Shown here one piece after another: positions 43,197 through 52,889 of a stretch of 64,000 nt of DNA. Under the pieces are notes generated by a model, which was given only the letters and a program-made list of their open reading frames with translations, was not told the origin of the DNA and did no database searches. This stretch comes from Ignavibacteriota bacterium (GTDB lineage: Bacteria; Bacteroidota; Ignavibacteria; Tepidaquicellales; Tepidaquicellaceae), in assembly GCA_016218085.1 (NCBI GenBank), contig JACREY010000008.1:248001-312000 (forward strand), given 5' to 3'. Numbering within the stretch: position 1 is the first letter of the stretch; each line of letters opens with the position of its first letter. Position numbers and translations under genes: made by a program.

Positions 43197-43610
43197 TTAC
43201 GCTTCCTTTTTCTCCTCTTTAGTCTCTTGCTTTTTTGCCTTCTTGTTCTGTGCGCGTCTTGCCTTACGTTCCTTTTCCCTTTTTGCCTTTTCAGCTTTTC
43301 CTGCTTCGAATTTCTGCATCTCTTCGGTAATCTTTCCTTCGTCAAACCCTCTTTTAATCAGGTTCAGCTTGTACACAAGACCATAACGCTTGAATAAACT
43401 TCTTACTGTATCCGTCGGCTGAGCACCGTTTTTAATCCACTTAATAACTTTTGTCTCCTTTAATTTTATCATCATTGGCTCTTTATTCGGGTCGTAGAAA
43501 CCTACTTCTTCGATGAATCTTCCGTCGCGAGGTGAGCGTGCATCTGCGGCAACTATTCTGTAAATAGGCTGTTTTTTCTTACCCATTCTTTTTAGTCTCA
43601 GCTTAACCAA
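43197..43610 (-). CDS. rpsP: 30S ribosomal protein S16
   Basis: A 137-residue bS16: the N-terminal [22 protein letters not shown], then [13 protein letters not shown] and a Lys/Arg/Ala-rich C-terminal extension of about 45 residues. The core is standard (about 80 residues); the basic tail is lineage-specific. Confidence 0.96.
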   Translation of the reverse strand: MVKLRLKRMGKKKQPIYRIVAADARSPRDGRFIEEVGFYDPNKEPMMIKLKETKVIKWIKNGAQPTDTVRSLFKRYGLVYKLNLIKRGFDEGKITEEMQKFEAGKAEKAKREKERKARRAQNKKAKKQETKEEKKEA

Positions 43611-43733
43611 TTTTTTGTATTTCTCCTTTCGAATATTTAATAATTCTTTATTGTTATGTTAAAATTTATTTTATTAAAACCTGAAATCCTTGAAATATAA
43701 GTATAATTTTTATAATAATATACAAATTTTTTC

Positions 43734-45083
43734 TTATTTAAACTGGTTCATCATTCCGGGATTCATTTTCAGGCTTTTCAACAGGTTTTTCATTTTTCCC
43801 CTGTTGAATCCTTTCATCATCTTTCTCATGTCATCAAACTGCTTTATAAGCTTGTTCACTTCCTGAATCGATGTTCCGCTTCCGTCTGCAATTCTCCTTC
43901 TCCTCGTTCCGTTCAAAATATCGGGATTTGCCCTTTCTTTCTTTGTCATCGATAAAATTATTGCCTCTAGCCTCACAAATATCTTTTCATCAATCTCCTT
44001 GCCTTTCAAAGCAGCACTTGCTCCCGGAAGCATTGAAACAAGACTCGATATGGAACCCATCTTCTTTACCTGCTTTATCTGCGCAAGAAAATCATCGAAA
44101 TCGAATTTATTCTTTCTCAGCTTTTCTTCCAGCTTTGCCGTCTCGGTCATGTCAAATTCAGTCTGGGCTTTTTCAACGAAGCTTACTATATCTCCCATTC
44201 CCAGAATCCTTGATACCATTCGCTCAGGGTAGAATGGCTCTATTGCTTCAAGCTTTTCACCGATACTTGCAAACTTTATCGGCTCGTTTACAATTGACTT
44301 TATCGAAATTGCCGCGCCGCCCTTTGTATCACCGTCAAGCTTTGTAAGCACTATGCCTGTGTATTTCAGCTTATCATAAAATGCTTTTGCTGTGTTAACG
44401 GCATCCTGACCTGTCATAGAATCGACAATAAATAGTATTTCAGCAGGCCCTGTCGCTTTCTTGATGGCAGATACTTCATTCATCATCTGCTCATCTATCG
44501 CCAGCCGTCCGGCAGTATCGATAATAAGCGTATCCCTTGCGTTCTTTCTTGCAAAATCAACTGCCTGGTTTGATATTTTTACAGCATCCCTTTCTCCCTC
44601 TATCGAAAAAACCGGAATATCAATCGATTTTCCTAAAACCTTCAACTGCTCGATAGCAGCAGGCCTGTATATATCACACGCAGCAAGTGCAGGATTTCTT
44701 CCTTTCGTTTTCAGATGCCTCGCAAGCTTAGCCGCAAAAGTGGTCTTACCTGAACCCTGAAGTCCTACCAGTATAATTACAGACGGAATATCATCCGAAA
44801 AAAGTAAATCAGCTTTTTCCGAACCCATCAGGCTGATAAGTTCGTCATTGATAATTTTTACTATAAGCTGTCCGGGCGTTACACTTGTTAAAACCTGCTC
44901 GCCTAAAGATTTCGCTTTTACATTCTGGATAAAATTATTTACTACTTTGTAGTTTACGTCAGCATCGAAAAGAACTCTTCGTACCTCTCTTAGCGATTCA
45001 TCTATATTCTTTTCGGTGATTTTACCCTGACCGCGAATTTTCTTTAAAACACCTTCAAACTTATGTGTTAAATCCTCAAACAT
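43734..45083 (-). CDS. ffh: Signal recognition particle protein Ffh
   Basis: A 449-residue SRP54: N domain, GTPase G domain with G-L-Q-G-S-G-K-T-T (near residue 107), D-T-A-G-R near 190 and T-K-L-D-G-D near 247, and a Met-rich M domain with the R-I-A-D-G-S-G-T-S motif that binds 4.5S RNA. It targets signal-peptide proteins to FtsY/SecYEG. As first gene of the operon with rpsP, khpA, rimM, trmD and rplS, it ties secretion to translation gene expression. The SRP RNA gene is not in the window. Confidence 0.97.
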   Translation of the reverse strand: MFEDLTHKFEGVLKKIRGQGKITEKNIDESLREVRRVLFDADVNYKVVNNFIQNVKAKSLGEQVLTSVTPGQLIVKIINDELISLMGSEKADLLFSDDIPSVIILVGLQGSGKTTFAAKLARHLKTKGRNPALAACDIYRPAAIEQLKVLGKSIDIPVFSIEGERDAVKISNQAVDFARKNARDTLIIDTAGRLAIDEQMMNEVSAIKKATGPAEILFIVDSMTGQDAVNTAKAFYDKLKYTGIVLTKLDGDTKGGAAISIKSIVNEPIKFASIGEKLEAIEPFYPERMVSRILGMGDIVSFVEKAQTEFDMTETAKLEEKLRKNKFDFDDFLAQIKQVKKMGSISSLVSMLPGASAALKGKEIDEKIFVRLEAIILSMTKKERANPDILNGTRRRRIADGSGTSIQEVNKLIKQFDDMRKMMKGFNRGKMKNLLKSLKMNPGMMNQFK

Positions 45084-45213
45084 TCAGACAAATTCTTGTA
45101 TAAAACCTATAAAATACTAATAATTAACAAGATTTTCAAGGAATTAATTTGAAGTTAAGTATAAAAATATTTATTTTTACAGGTATTAATTAACAAATAT
45201 TTAAATTGCATTT

Positions 45214-45822
45214 TTGACAGTAAGTACCGAAAAATACATTTGCGGAATAGATGAAGCGGGTAGGGGACCGCTCGCCGGTCCTGTAGTAACTTCCTGTGTG
45301 ATTTTAAAACCCGGAACAAAAATCGAAGGAGTCAAGGATTCAAAGAAATTATCAGAAAAAAAACGCGAATTCCTTTTCGGTGAAATAATAAATTCCTGTC
45401 TCGAATATAAAATAGAAATAATCGATAATAAAATAATTGACGGGATAAATATCCTTAATGCTACAATGCTTGGAATGGAAAAATGCATTTCGGGCATAAA
45501 AACAGAAAATATCAGGCTTCTGATAGACGGAAATTATTTCAGACTTAATGACAATCTGCAGGAAAAATATGAATACCAAACTATAGTCGAAGGTGATGAT
45601 AAAATCTTTGAAATCTCCTGCGCTTCAATTCTAGCGAAAGTCACAAGGGACAGACTAATGCGTGATTATGATATTAAATATCCAGAATATCTTTTTGCGA
45701 AAAACAAAGGATACGGAACACCCGAACATATTCAGAGAATTCTCAAATTCGGCTTATGCGATATACACAGAAAAACTTTCTGCAAAAATTTTATACAGTA
45801 CACCTTTGAAGATTTTCAGTAA
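45214..45822 (+). CDS. rnhB: Ribonuclease HII
   Basis: A 202-residue RNase HII. Active-site segments are G-I-D-E-A-G-R-G-P-L-A-G-P (residues 10-22, first Asp/Glu pair), L-L-I-D-G-N near 110, and S-C-A-S-I-L-A-K-V-T-R-D near 134-145. It removes single ribonucleotides and RNA primers. The apparent start is TTG 45214. It is divergent from ffh rather than following rplS, which differs from the commonest order, and it overlaps yraN by 17 bp. Confidence 0.93.
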   Translation: MTVSTEKYICGIDEAGRGPLAGPVVTSCVILKPGTKIEGVKDSKKLSEKKREFLFGEIINSCLEYKIEIIDNKIIDGINILNATMLGMEKCISGIKTENIRLLIDGNYFRLNDNLQEKYEYQTIVEGDDKIFEISCASILAKVTRDRLMRDYDIKYPEYLFAKNKGYGTPEHIQRILKFGLCDIHRKTFCKNFIQYTFEDFQ

Positions 45823-46174
45823 AAAAGCACTTGGCGATTATGGCGAAGCAGAGGCAAAGAATTTCCTTAAATCTAATGGACTTAAATTTATTGAGAGCAA
45901 CTATAAATATAAAAACAAGGAAATTGACCTGATATTCTGCGATAAAAAAAATAAAATAATAATATTCGTTGAAGTAAAAACCAGAACCGGCAAGGACTTC
46001 GGCGAACCCGAAAGAGCGATAAACCGCGATAAGCAAATGAATGTACGCAGCGCAGCAAGAGTATTTGTCAGTCAGAATGATGAATTTGAAGAATATGATA
46101 TGAGGTTCGATTCCGTTTCTGTTTTTATGGGTAGCGGCAAACCTGAAATCAATCACATAGAAAACGCTTTCTAA
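45806..46174 (+). CDS. yraN: YraN/UPF0102 family nuclease-like protein
   Basis: A 122-residue UPF0102 protein with a Holliday-junction-resolvase-like fold. The active-site pattern has E-I-D-L-I near residue 40 and V-E-V-K-T-R-T near 57. G-D-Y-G-E-A-E-A is the family N-terminal signature. I take the TTG at 45806 as start, inside rnhB, because it places the signature at residues 10-17. The biochemical role is not settled. It is convergent with hemW, overlapping by 4 bp. Confidence 0.85.
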   Translation: MKIFSKKALGDYGEAEAKNFLKSNGLKFIESNYKYKNKEIDLIFCDKKNKIIIFVEVKTRTGKDFGEPERAINRDKQMNVRSAARVFVSQNDEFEEYDMRFDSVSVFMGSGKPEINHIENAF

Positions 46175-47307
46175 AAATATCTCGCGCAAATCTCGTCTGC
46201 AAGCAAATACCCTTTTTCACTGAGCGAAAAGTATTCAGTGCCTATCTCACCGTGACCTCTTTCCCGAATCTCATTTATCTGTGATGAAAATTCGTCTTTA
46301 AAACTGCTTCCGAATATCTTTTTGTAATTTTCCAGATTTATTCCCTTGCTTCTTAACCCCAGCATGATGAATTCCGTTTTCATCTCGTCACTTGATAATC
46401 TATATTCATTCTCAGATGGAATTAAATCTTTCTGAAGGTTGATATTGTATTTTATAATATTTCTGAAATTATTCCACCTTTTTCCGTTCCAAAAAGAGTG
46501 TGCCGATGGTCCGAAACCTATGTAGTTCGCGTATTCCCAGTATTTAAGATTATGCCTGGATTTAAATCCGCTCAGGGCAAAATTTGAAACTTCATAGTGA
46601 CAGTATCCGCTTTGCAGTAATTTATCCGAGAAAATCGAATATAATTCTGATTCATATTTATCCTCATTTTTCGATATTATATTCCTTTTCATTGAATTGT
46701 AAATAGGTGTCTCTTTTTCATAAATAAGTGTGTATGCTGATATGTGAGGAATCCCTAAATTTACCGCAGTTTCTATTGAGTTTATTAAACTTTCAACTTT
46801 TTGCTCAGGAAGGGAATATATCAAATCAATGCTGATGTTTTCAAAATGTTTTTTAGCTTCTTCTATCACCTCTACTGCTTGATGTGAATTATGCTCCCTG
46901 CTTAGGAATTTTAACTCCGTATCGTTGAATGACTGAACACCGAAGCTAATCCTGTTTATTCCTGCTTCTTCAACCTCTGAAAGTCTTTGATAATTATTAA
47001 TAAAATCTTCCGGATTTGCTTCTATGGTTACTTCACTTTTTTCAGAAATTCTGAAATTATTATAAATTACATCCAGTATATTGCAGATTTGCTTTCCGGA
47101 CAGTATGCTCGGAGTTCCTCCTCCGATGAATATCGAATCAAATTCAGAACCATCATAGAATTTTGATGAAATAACTATTTCTTTTTTCAGATTATCAAGA
47201 AACCTGTCAATTATATTTAGATTCGTAATTAAATAAAAATCACAGTAATTGCATTTATGCCTGCAAAACGGTATATGTATGTAAATTCCGGGTTTATTTA
47301 ACTGCAT
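46171..47307 (-). CDS. hemW: HemW, heme chaperone-like radical SAM protein
   Basis: A 378-residue radical SAM protein. The cluster motif F-C-R-H-K-C-N-Y-C-D-F near residues 14-24 is CxxxCxxC with the Y-x-H-I-P-F-C lead-in of HemN/HemW, followed by G-G-G-T-P-S and I-S-F-G-V-Q-S-F. The coproporphyrinogen-oxidase family includes HemN (dehydrogenase) and HemW (heme chaperone). Length (378) and the C-terminal HemN domain fit HemW, which delivers heme to respiratory proteins. A short gene-free stretch precedes it. Confidence 0.88.
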   Translation of the reverse strand: MQLNKPGIYIHIPFCRHKCNYCDFYLITNLNIIDRFLDNLKKEIVISSKFYDGSEFDSIFIGGGTPSILSGKQICNILDVIYNNFRISEKSEVTIEANPEDFINNYQRLSEVEEAGINRISFGVQSFNDTELKFLSREHNSHQAVEVIEEAKKHFENISIDLIYSLPEQKVESLINSIETAVNLGIPHISAYTLIYEKETPIYNSMKRNIISKNEDKYESELYSIFSDKLLQSGYCHYEVSNFALSGFKSRHNLKYWEYANYIGFGPSAHSFWNGKRWNNFRNIIKYNINLQKDLIPSENEYRLSSDEMKTEFIMLGLRSKGINLENYKKIFGSSFKDEFSSQINEIRERGHGEIGTEYFSLSEKGYLLADEICARYF

Positions 47308-47374
47308 AAATAAAATTACTTTTTATTATTTATATTTTTAGTTAATTTAGGATTAATATATTAAAATAAAAACT

Positions 47375-48148
47375 ATGAAAAGAATAATATACTCCATTTT
47401 AATATTGATAATATTCTTTCTCACCCCTTCGGTATTAAAGTCTGCTCCTTCGGACAGTCTGATGACTTTGATTACGACTACTGTTAAAACTCTGAATGAC
47501 CGCGCAACTCCCATTGATAAAATCCATTCTGAAGCATCGATTAACATTAAAACAAAGAATATGGACCAGGACGGTTTCATAGAAATTAAGCTTCAGCGCC
47601 CTGACGATTTCTGGTTCAGAATCTGGGGAAAGTTTGCATTCATCAGTAAAGATGCATTCTTCGCACATTTTAACAGAAAGAAATTTATTTATTTTAATAA
47701 CCTTGAGGATAAAGTTATAGAAGGCCCTACCACTGATAAAAATATAGGGCATATTATAAGGGTGGAATGCAGTTTCGATGATATGATGAATGCACTTTCA
47801 GGAGCTCCGACCATTAACCTTACTAAAAAAGATACAATTTCCTGGTCTTCTGATGCAAACTATTACATCCTCACCCTCAAGTCCGGAAAAATTAAAAGAT
47901 ACTGGATAAAAAAATCGGATAACTCTCTTGAAAAATATGCCTACCTTGCAAGAAAAACAATGAATGCTTACCTGCTCTTTGAGTTTTCAAATTATACCAT
48001 TTCCGGTAGCGGTTATTATGCAAAGAATATTAAAATTACAAAAGGAACAACGAAACTTACTTATAACTTCAAAAATGTTTCCCTGAATAACAGCAGTCTG
48101 AATTTTACGGTAACCTATCCGAGCGGTACGAAGAAGATTAAGTGGTGA
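47375..48148 (+). CDS. LolA/DUF4292-like periplasmic protein
   Basis: A 257-residue secreted protein: signal peptide (about residues 1-24, ending L-K-S-A), then an all-beta region with a LolA-like order (K-T-K-N-M-D-Q-D-G-F-I-E-I-K-L-Q-R-P-D near 53-71, later S-F-D-D-M-M-N-A-L). This resembles the DUF4292/LolA half-barrel that carries lipoproteins across the periplasm, but I see no lipobox and no clear family signature, so the assignment is tentative. It stands alone. Confidence 0.65.
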   Translation: MKRIIYSILILIIFFLTPSVLKSAPSDSLMTLITTTVKTLNDRATPIDKIHSEASINIKTKNMDQDGFIEIKLQRPDDFWFRIWGKFAFISKDAFFAHFNRKKFIYFNNLEDKVIEGPTTDKNIGHIIRVECSFDDMMNALSGAPTINLTKKDTISWSSDANYYILTLKSGKIKRYWIKKSDNSLEKYAYLARKTMNAYLLFEFSNYTISGSGYYAKNIKITKGTTKLTYNFKNVSLNNSSLNFTVTYPSGTKKIKW

Positions 48149-48256
48149 TTAACTTTACTAATTTGACTTGTTTCATTAATTGATTAAATATAATTTAAGA
48201 TTCAAAATACTTAATATTATTTTATTCTAATTATCTAAATCCCAAAATATTATTAG

Positions 48257-49837
48257 ATGAAAAAGTTATTAATCTCTTCGGCATTATTATTTTATTTATT
48301 CTTATTTTGTAATACCCTTATTTCACAGACAAAATTTCAATGTACAGTGGGAGGTAGCGGGGAAGATTTATCTTATTACAATATCGCATCCCGGGACGGC
48401 GGTTTTTTTCTTGTTGGATCAACTTATTCTTTTGGCGCGGGTGATTACGATATAATGGTTGAAAAACTGGATTACAGGGGTATATTGAAATGGAGTAAAA
48501 TCATTGGAGGAACAGGGAAGGATTTTGCCACTTCAGTTACCGAGACATCAGACGGAGGATGTGCCGTAGCAGGATACCGAAGTCCTATTGGCAGCTCACT
48601 GACTCATTATTTTGTTCTTAAACTTGATTCGACCGGAAATTTGCAATGGCTTACAACTTTTGGAAATTCTTCGGTAAATGAAGAGGCGCGTAGATTAATA
48701 CAAAATAACAATGGTGATTTTATAGTTGTAGGAGCAAGTGCGCAGGATCTTTCAATTTCCAAAATAAGCAGTTCTGGTGTATTTCAATGGGGTAAGTTAA
48801 TCAGTACCTCCGGGAGTGAAGGCGGAAATGGCATTATTCAGACTTTCGATAAAGGTTACATGATAACAGGAATGACGGATAATTATGGAGCAGGTAGCGG
48901 AGATATTTATTTGGTAAAGTTAGATAGCAATTTTAATGTATCATGGAGCAGAACTCTGGGCATCGGTTCTTATGAAATTGCATATTCTGTTATTCAGACT
49001 TCTGATAGCGGATACGCTGCAATTGGGCACACAGGTGATTATTCATTTTTGATTGTCAGACTGACAGCTAATGGTTCACTTAAATGGTCCAAATATTATG
49101 GTGGTACCGGCTCTGATAATGCTTATACAATTGTTCAAACAAAAGATGGAGGATTTGCTGCTGCCGGAAATACAACTTCGTACTCATCAGGGGGAGATGT
49201 AGGAGTAATAAAAGTAGATTCATCAGGTAATCTACAATGGACAAAAATAATAGGTGGTACAGGACAGGAATCAGGCGGCAACATTAATAAAACAATTGAT
49301 GGCGGGTATGCAGTAGGCGGCGGTACGAAATCATTTGGATTAGGTAGTTTCGATTTTTTTCTTGTAAAGTTAGATTCAAATTTTAGTACTTGCGGTAATG
49401 TTTATAATATACAATTTTCATCCGGCTCTTATGGATCAATGACATCTCCAACTTCGAATATTACTTCTACAACATTATCAATTTTTAATTATCCTTATTC
49501 AATAACTACTGGAGGAACTGTTTACACAGTATGCAGTTCGGTTGGCATAAAAAATTTAGATGCAGAAATACCAAAAGAATTTAAATTATTCCAAAATTAT
49601 CCAAATCCTTTTAATCCAACAACAAATATTAAATATCAAATTGTTAATAATGGTTTTGTGTCTATAAAAATTTATGATATAAAGGGAAATGAAGTAGAAT
49701 CTCTTGTAAACGAAAATGAGACTGCCGGTACCTATATTGTATCTTTGAATGCCTCAAATTATCCAAGCGGTGTTTATTTTTATAAAATTCAGGCAGGAGA
49801 TTTTTCTGAAACAAAAAAAATGATATTACTAAAATAA
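48257..49837 (+). CDS. T9SS-exported beta-propeller-like protein
   Basis: A 526-residue exported protein: signal peptide (about residues 1-23), then at least seven repeats of 45-55 residues with G-G-[ST]-G-x-[DE] followed by D-G-G-[FY]-x-x-x-G and a K-L-D-S-x-G-N-L-Q-W-x-K strand. This is the delta-60-type (PKD/BNR-like) propeller often exported in this phylum. A C-terminal T9SS sorting domain begins N-Y-P-N-P-F-N-P near residue 449 and ends in a Lys. Neighbouring 49854 shares this tail almost exactly. The function is likely surface binding or structure. Confidence 0.85.
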   Translation: MKKLLISSALLFYLFLFCNTLISQTKFQCTVGGSGEDLSYYNIASRDGGFFLVGSTYSFGAGDYDIMVEKLDYRGILKWSKIIGGTGKDFATSVTETSDGGCAVAGYRSPIGSSLTHYFVLKLDSTGNLQWLTTFGNSSVNEEARRLIQNNNGDFIVVGASAQDLSISKISSSGVFQWGKLISTSGSEGGNGIIQTFDKGYMITGMTDNYGAGSGDIYLVKLDSNFNVSWSRTLGIGSYEIAYSVIQTSDSGYAAIGHTGDYSFLIVRLTANGSLKWSKYYGGTGSDNAYTIVQTKDGGFAAAGNTTSYSSGGDVGVIKVDSSGNLQWTKIIGGTGQESGGNINKTIDGGYAVGGGTKSFGLGSFDFFLVKLDSNFSTCGNVYNIQFSSGSYGSMTSPTSNITSTTLSIFNYPYSITTGGTVYTVCSSVGIKNLDAEIPKEFKLFQNYPNPFNPTTNIKYQIVNNGFVSIKIYDIKGNEVESLVNENETAGTYIVSLNASNYPSGVYFYKIQAGDFSETKKMILLK

Positions 49838-49853
49838 AATCTTAATTCTAATC

Positions 49854-51479
49854 ATGTTAAAAAAAACATTTTCAGCAATTTTATTTATCTTATTAATTTT
49901 CCATTGCTCTTTATTCGCTCAAAGAACAATACAGTACAGTTTTCTTAATGCAAATAATATCAGTACGGTTTTTAGCAATACGGGTATTTTTAATAAAGAT
50001 CCCCGAACAGCCAACACTCCCGGTTTTGAATGGCCGAAAGGTTCGGGAAAATTTGCTTTTCTTTCTTCGGGATTATGTTTGTCGGCCAGAGTAAATGGAT
50101 TTATCAGACAGGCAATGGCTTCTTATAACGGAGAATTTACATCCGGTTATTGTATTGACAGCACACCTTTCACAAATAGTAATCTTAAAATATACAAAGT
50201 AAGTGCTGGAGATAACCAGAATACAAATCCGGATTGGGCAAACTGGGGACTTATGGTTCCATTCGGAGCACCGTATAGAGATGTAAATAATAATGGTATT
50301 TATGAGCCTGCAATTGATACACCAGGAGTAAAAAATGCAGCGTCTACAATTTTTATTTGTATGACTGACGGTTTCTCGTCAACTCACACTTCAACAGAAG
50401 GATTTGGAGGCGGTACATTACCGCTTTATGCTGAAATTCATCTTACTGCATGGTGTTATTCTCAGCCAAGCTATAATGATATGCAGTTTATGAAGTATGA
50501 AATTATTAATAAAGGAAAAAGAGCCTGGAACGGCACTTATTTGTCGTTCGTTTGTGATCCGAACCTCGGGTACCCTTTGGATGATTATGTAGGATGTGAT
50601 ACAATCAGGAAATTAAGTTTTTGTCTTAATGGAAGAAATACTGATTCAGTTTATGGAATTGCTCCTCCTGCTGCAGGGATAGTACTTCTAAAAGGTTTAA
50701 GTAATAAATCGATAACGCCCAATGTTGACCTTGGACTGACCTCATTTGCAGCATATAACAGTTTTAATGTAACTTGCGAAACGAATCCTGCTAATCCATT
50801 GCAAGCTTATTTATTTATGAAAGGATATAAAAATGATTCTTCAGCTTGGCTGGATGCGACAAATAAAATCGGAAATTATTATGTTAAAACAAAATATTGC
50901 TATTCAGGTAACCCTGAATATAATACTGGATGGATTGAAAAGAAAGGAAGAGTCGAGAACTGCAATCGTGATTCTACAGGAATATTTTATTCTTTTAATA
51001 ATTATGGGAACAGAAAGTTTTTATTCAGCTCAGGTTCTGATGATTTAATTATGAATCCCGGTGATACTCAAGTTGTTTATCTTGGCCAGTTAGTTGCGCG
51101 TGGTACCACTGATATTAATTCTGTTACAAAACTTAAGGAATTATCAATTAATGCTATTGAACTTTACTTAAGCGGTTTCGTAATAGGGATTCGCCAAATC
51201 TCATCGAGCGTTCCTGATTTTTATAAACTTTATCAGAACTATCCGAATCCATTCAATCCATTAACAAAAATCGAGTACCAAATTATAAATGCTGGCTTTG
51301 TTTCTTTGATAATTTATGATGTCAACGGCCGAAAAGTAGAAAATCTAGTAAACGAAAAACAATCTACGGGTATTTACGAAGCAACCTGGGATGCCTCAAA
51401 TTATCCAAGCGGAGTGTATTTTTATAAAATTCAGGCAGGAGATTTTTCCGAAACAAAAAGAATGATTTTAATTAAATAA
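49854..51479 (+). CDS. T9SS-exported protein of unknown function
   Basis: A 541-residue protein: signal peptide (about residues 1-22), a large central region of no recognised family (rich in aromatic and Asn residues, with D-V-N-N-N-G-I-Y-E-P near 145, a calcium-loop-like sequence), and a T9SS sorting domain starting N-Y-P-N-P-F-N-P near residue 461 and ending R-M-I-L-I-K. It is only 16 nt after the preceding cargo gene, so they are likely co-transcribed. A terminator follows at 51501. Confidence 0.78.
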   Translation: MLKKTFSAILFILLIFHCSLFAQRTIQYSFLNANNISTVFSNTGIFNKDPRTANTPGFEWPKGSGKFAFLSSGLCLSARVNGFIRQAMASYNGEFTSGYCIDSTPFTNSNLKIYKVSAGDNQNTNPDWANWGLMVPFGAPYRDVNNNGIYEPAIDTPGVKNAASTIFICMTDGFSSTHTSTEGFGGGTLPLYAEIHLTAWCYSQPSYNDMQFMKYEIINKGKRAWNGTYLSFVCDPNLGYPLDDYVGCDTIRKLSFCLNGRNTDSVYGIAPPAAGIVLLKGLSNKSITPNVDLGLTSFAAYNSFNVTCETNPANPLQAYLFMKGYKNDSSAWLDATNKIGNYYVKTKYCYSGNPEYNTGWIEKKGRVENCNRDSTGIFYSFNNYGNRKFLFSSGSDDLIMNPGDTQVVYLGQLVARGTTDINSVTKLKELSINAIELYLSGFVIGIRQISSSVPDFYKLYQNYPNPFNPLTKIEYQIINAGFVSLIIYDVNGRKVENLVNEKQSTGIYEATWDASNYPSGVYFYKIQAGDFSETKRMILIK

Positions 51480-51500
51480 TTAAAAGAATTATTTATATTG

Positions 51501-51536
51501 AAAGAGCAGTTGAATTAATTTTGACTGCTCTTTTCT
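51501..51536 (+). terminator. Terminator after the T9SS cargo pair
   Basis: AAAGAGCAGT (51501-51510) pairs with ACTGCTCTTT (51524-51533), followed by a short T-rich run. Confidence 0.85.
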
Positions 51537-51690
51537 TATACTTCAAATCTTAAAATCCTCAATCCATAAATCCTGTGTTTAAACCGTTTAAACCTCATAA
51601 AATCCTCAAAAATAGCATTGTTTAGCCGTTTTATTATGTGTAGTTTTGTACTGTATTAATAAAAATATAAAAAATACGAAGGAGTAAGTT

Positions 51691-52815
51691 ATGTCTAAGT
51701 ACAAAATCGCATGGCTCCCCGGCGACGGTGTGGGCGTCGAAGTGTTAGAAGCCTCAAAGATAGTCCTCGATAAAATCAATCTCGATGCAGAATACATTCA
51801 CGGTGATATAGGATGGGAGTTCTGGTGCAAAGAGGGAGATGCATTTCCCGAAAGAACAATCGATTTACTGAAAAACGTTAACGCCGCGATGTTCGGTGCA
51901 ATTACATCAAAACCCGTTAAAGCGGCTAATACAGAATTAGTTCCTGAATTACAAAATAAAGGTCTCATCTATCGCTCTCCAATCGTGAGAATGAGACAAC
52001 TTTTCAATTTATATATTTGCCTCAGACCTTGCAAGGCTTATGAAGGTAATCCGCTGAATTATTACGGAAGAAATGATATAGACCTTGTTGTATTCAGGGA
52101 AAACACCGAAGGTATGTATTCAGGTGTTGAATTTAACCCCGTTCCTGAAGGTCTTGCAGAATTCCTGAAAGCTAATTCAAAGCCGTTTGCGGCATTTAAG
52201 GATGTTCCGCTTGACCAGTATGCAATTTCGTGTAAAATAAATACACGCAAGGGCTCGGAAAAAATTATCCGCGCTGCATTCGAATTTGCGCAGAAGTTCA
52301 ACAGGAAAAAAGTAACCGTAGTGCATAAAGCCAATGTGGTTCGCGCTACTGACGGTTTATTCCTCGAAACAGCAAAAGAAGTTAAAAAAGATTTTCCGGA
52401 TATCCAGATGGATGACGCAAACATAGATGCAATTACAATGTGGCTACTGAAAAACCCGAAGAATTATGATGTGCTTGTTGCACCGAATCTTTTCGGCGAT
52501 ATAATATCAGACCTCTGTGCGCAGATGGTCGGCGGACTCGGATTCGGATGCTCGGGTAATATCGGTGAAAAACTTGCCGTATTCGAACCGACTCACGGCT
52601 CTGCTCCTAAATATGCAGGTCAGTATAAAGTCAATCCTATTGCAACAATACTTTCTGCCAAGATGATGCTTGACTGGCTTGGTGAAACTGAAATGGGAAA
52701 TAAAGTGGAAAAAGCTACTGCTGATGTTATTAAAGAAGGTAAATTCAGAACTTATGATATGGGCGGAAGCAATACCACGCTTGAAGTTGCAAAAGCAATT
52801 GCAGACAAAATCTAA
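51691..52815 (+). CDS. Isocitrate/isopropylmalate-dehydrogenase family beta-decarboxylase
   Basis: A 374-residue NAD(P)-dependent beta-decarboxylating dehydrogenase: W-L-P-G-D-G-V-G near residues 8-15, the substrate Arg cluster S-P-I-V-R-M-R-Q-L-F-N-L-Y (around 91-103), H-K-A-N-V near 211, and D-A-N-I-D-A then N-L-F-G-D-I-I-S-D metal-binding Asps. The family covers isopropylmalate, isocitrate, homoisocitrate, tartrate and 3-methylmalate enzymes. The sequence cannot settle which. Its place ahead of lyase, CoA-transferase and LeuCD-like genes suggests a hydroxy-diacid pathway. Confidence 0.85.
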   Translation: MSKYKIAWLPGDGVGVEVLEASKIVLDKINLDAEYIHGDIGWEFWCKEGDAFPERTIDLLKNVNAAMFGAITSKPVKAANTELVPELQNKGLIYRSPIVRMRQLFNLYICLRPCKAYEGNPLNYYGRNDIDLVVFRENTEGMYSGVEFNPVPEGLAEFLKANSKPFAAFKDVPLDQYAISCKINTRKGSEKIIRAAFEFAQKFNRKKVTVVHKANVVRATDGLFLETAKEVKKDFPDIQMDDANIDAITMWLLKNPKNYDVLVAPNLFGDIISDLCAQMVGGLGFGCSGNIGEKLAVFEPTHGSAPKYAGQYKVNPIATILSAKMMLDWLGETEMGNKVEKATADVIKEGKFRTYDMGGSNTTLEVAKAIADKI

Positions 52816-52838
52816 TTTTAAAAATTATTTCAGTGCAG

Positions 52839-52864
52839 CTGCCGCAGTTTGTAAACTGCGGTAG
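52839..52864 (+). other. GC-rich hairpin between dehydrogenase and lyase genes
   Basis: CCGCAGTTT-GT-AAACTGCGG (52842-52861) with further pairs outside forms a 12-bp stem without a T-run, 26 nt before the lyase ATG. It may stabilise mRNA ends or act as a weak attenuator. Confidence 0.6.
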
Positions 52865-52889
52865 TATGCATTATTATTTATAAAAAATT

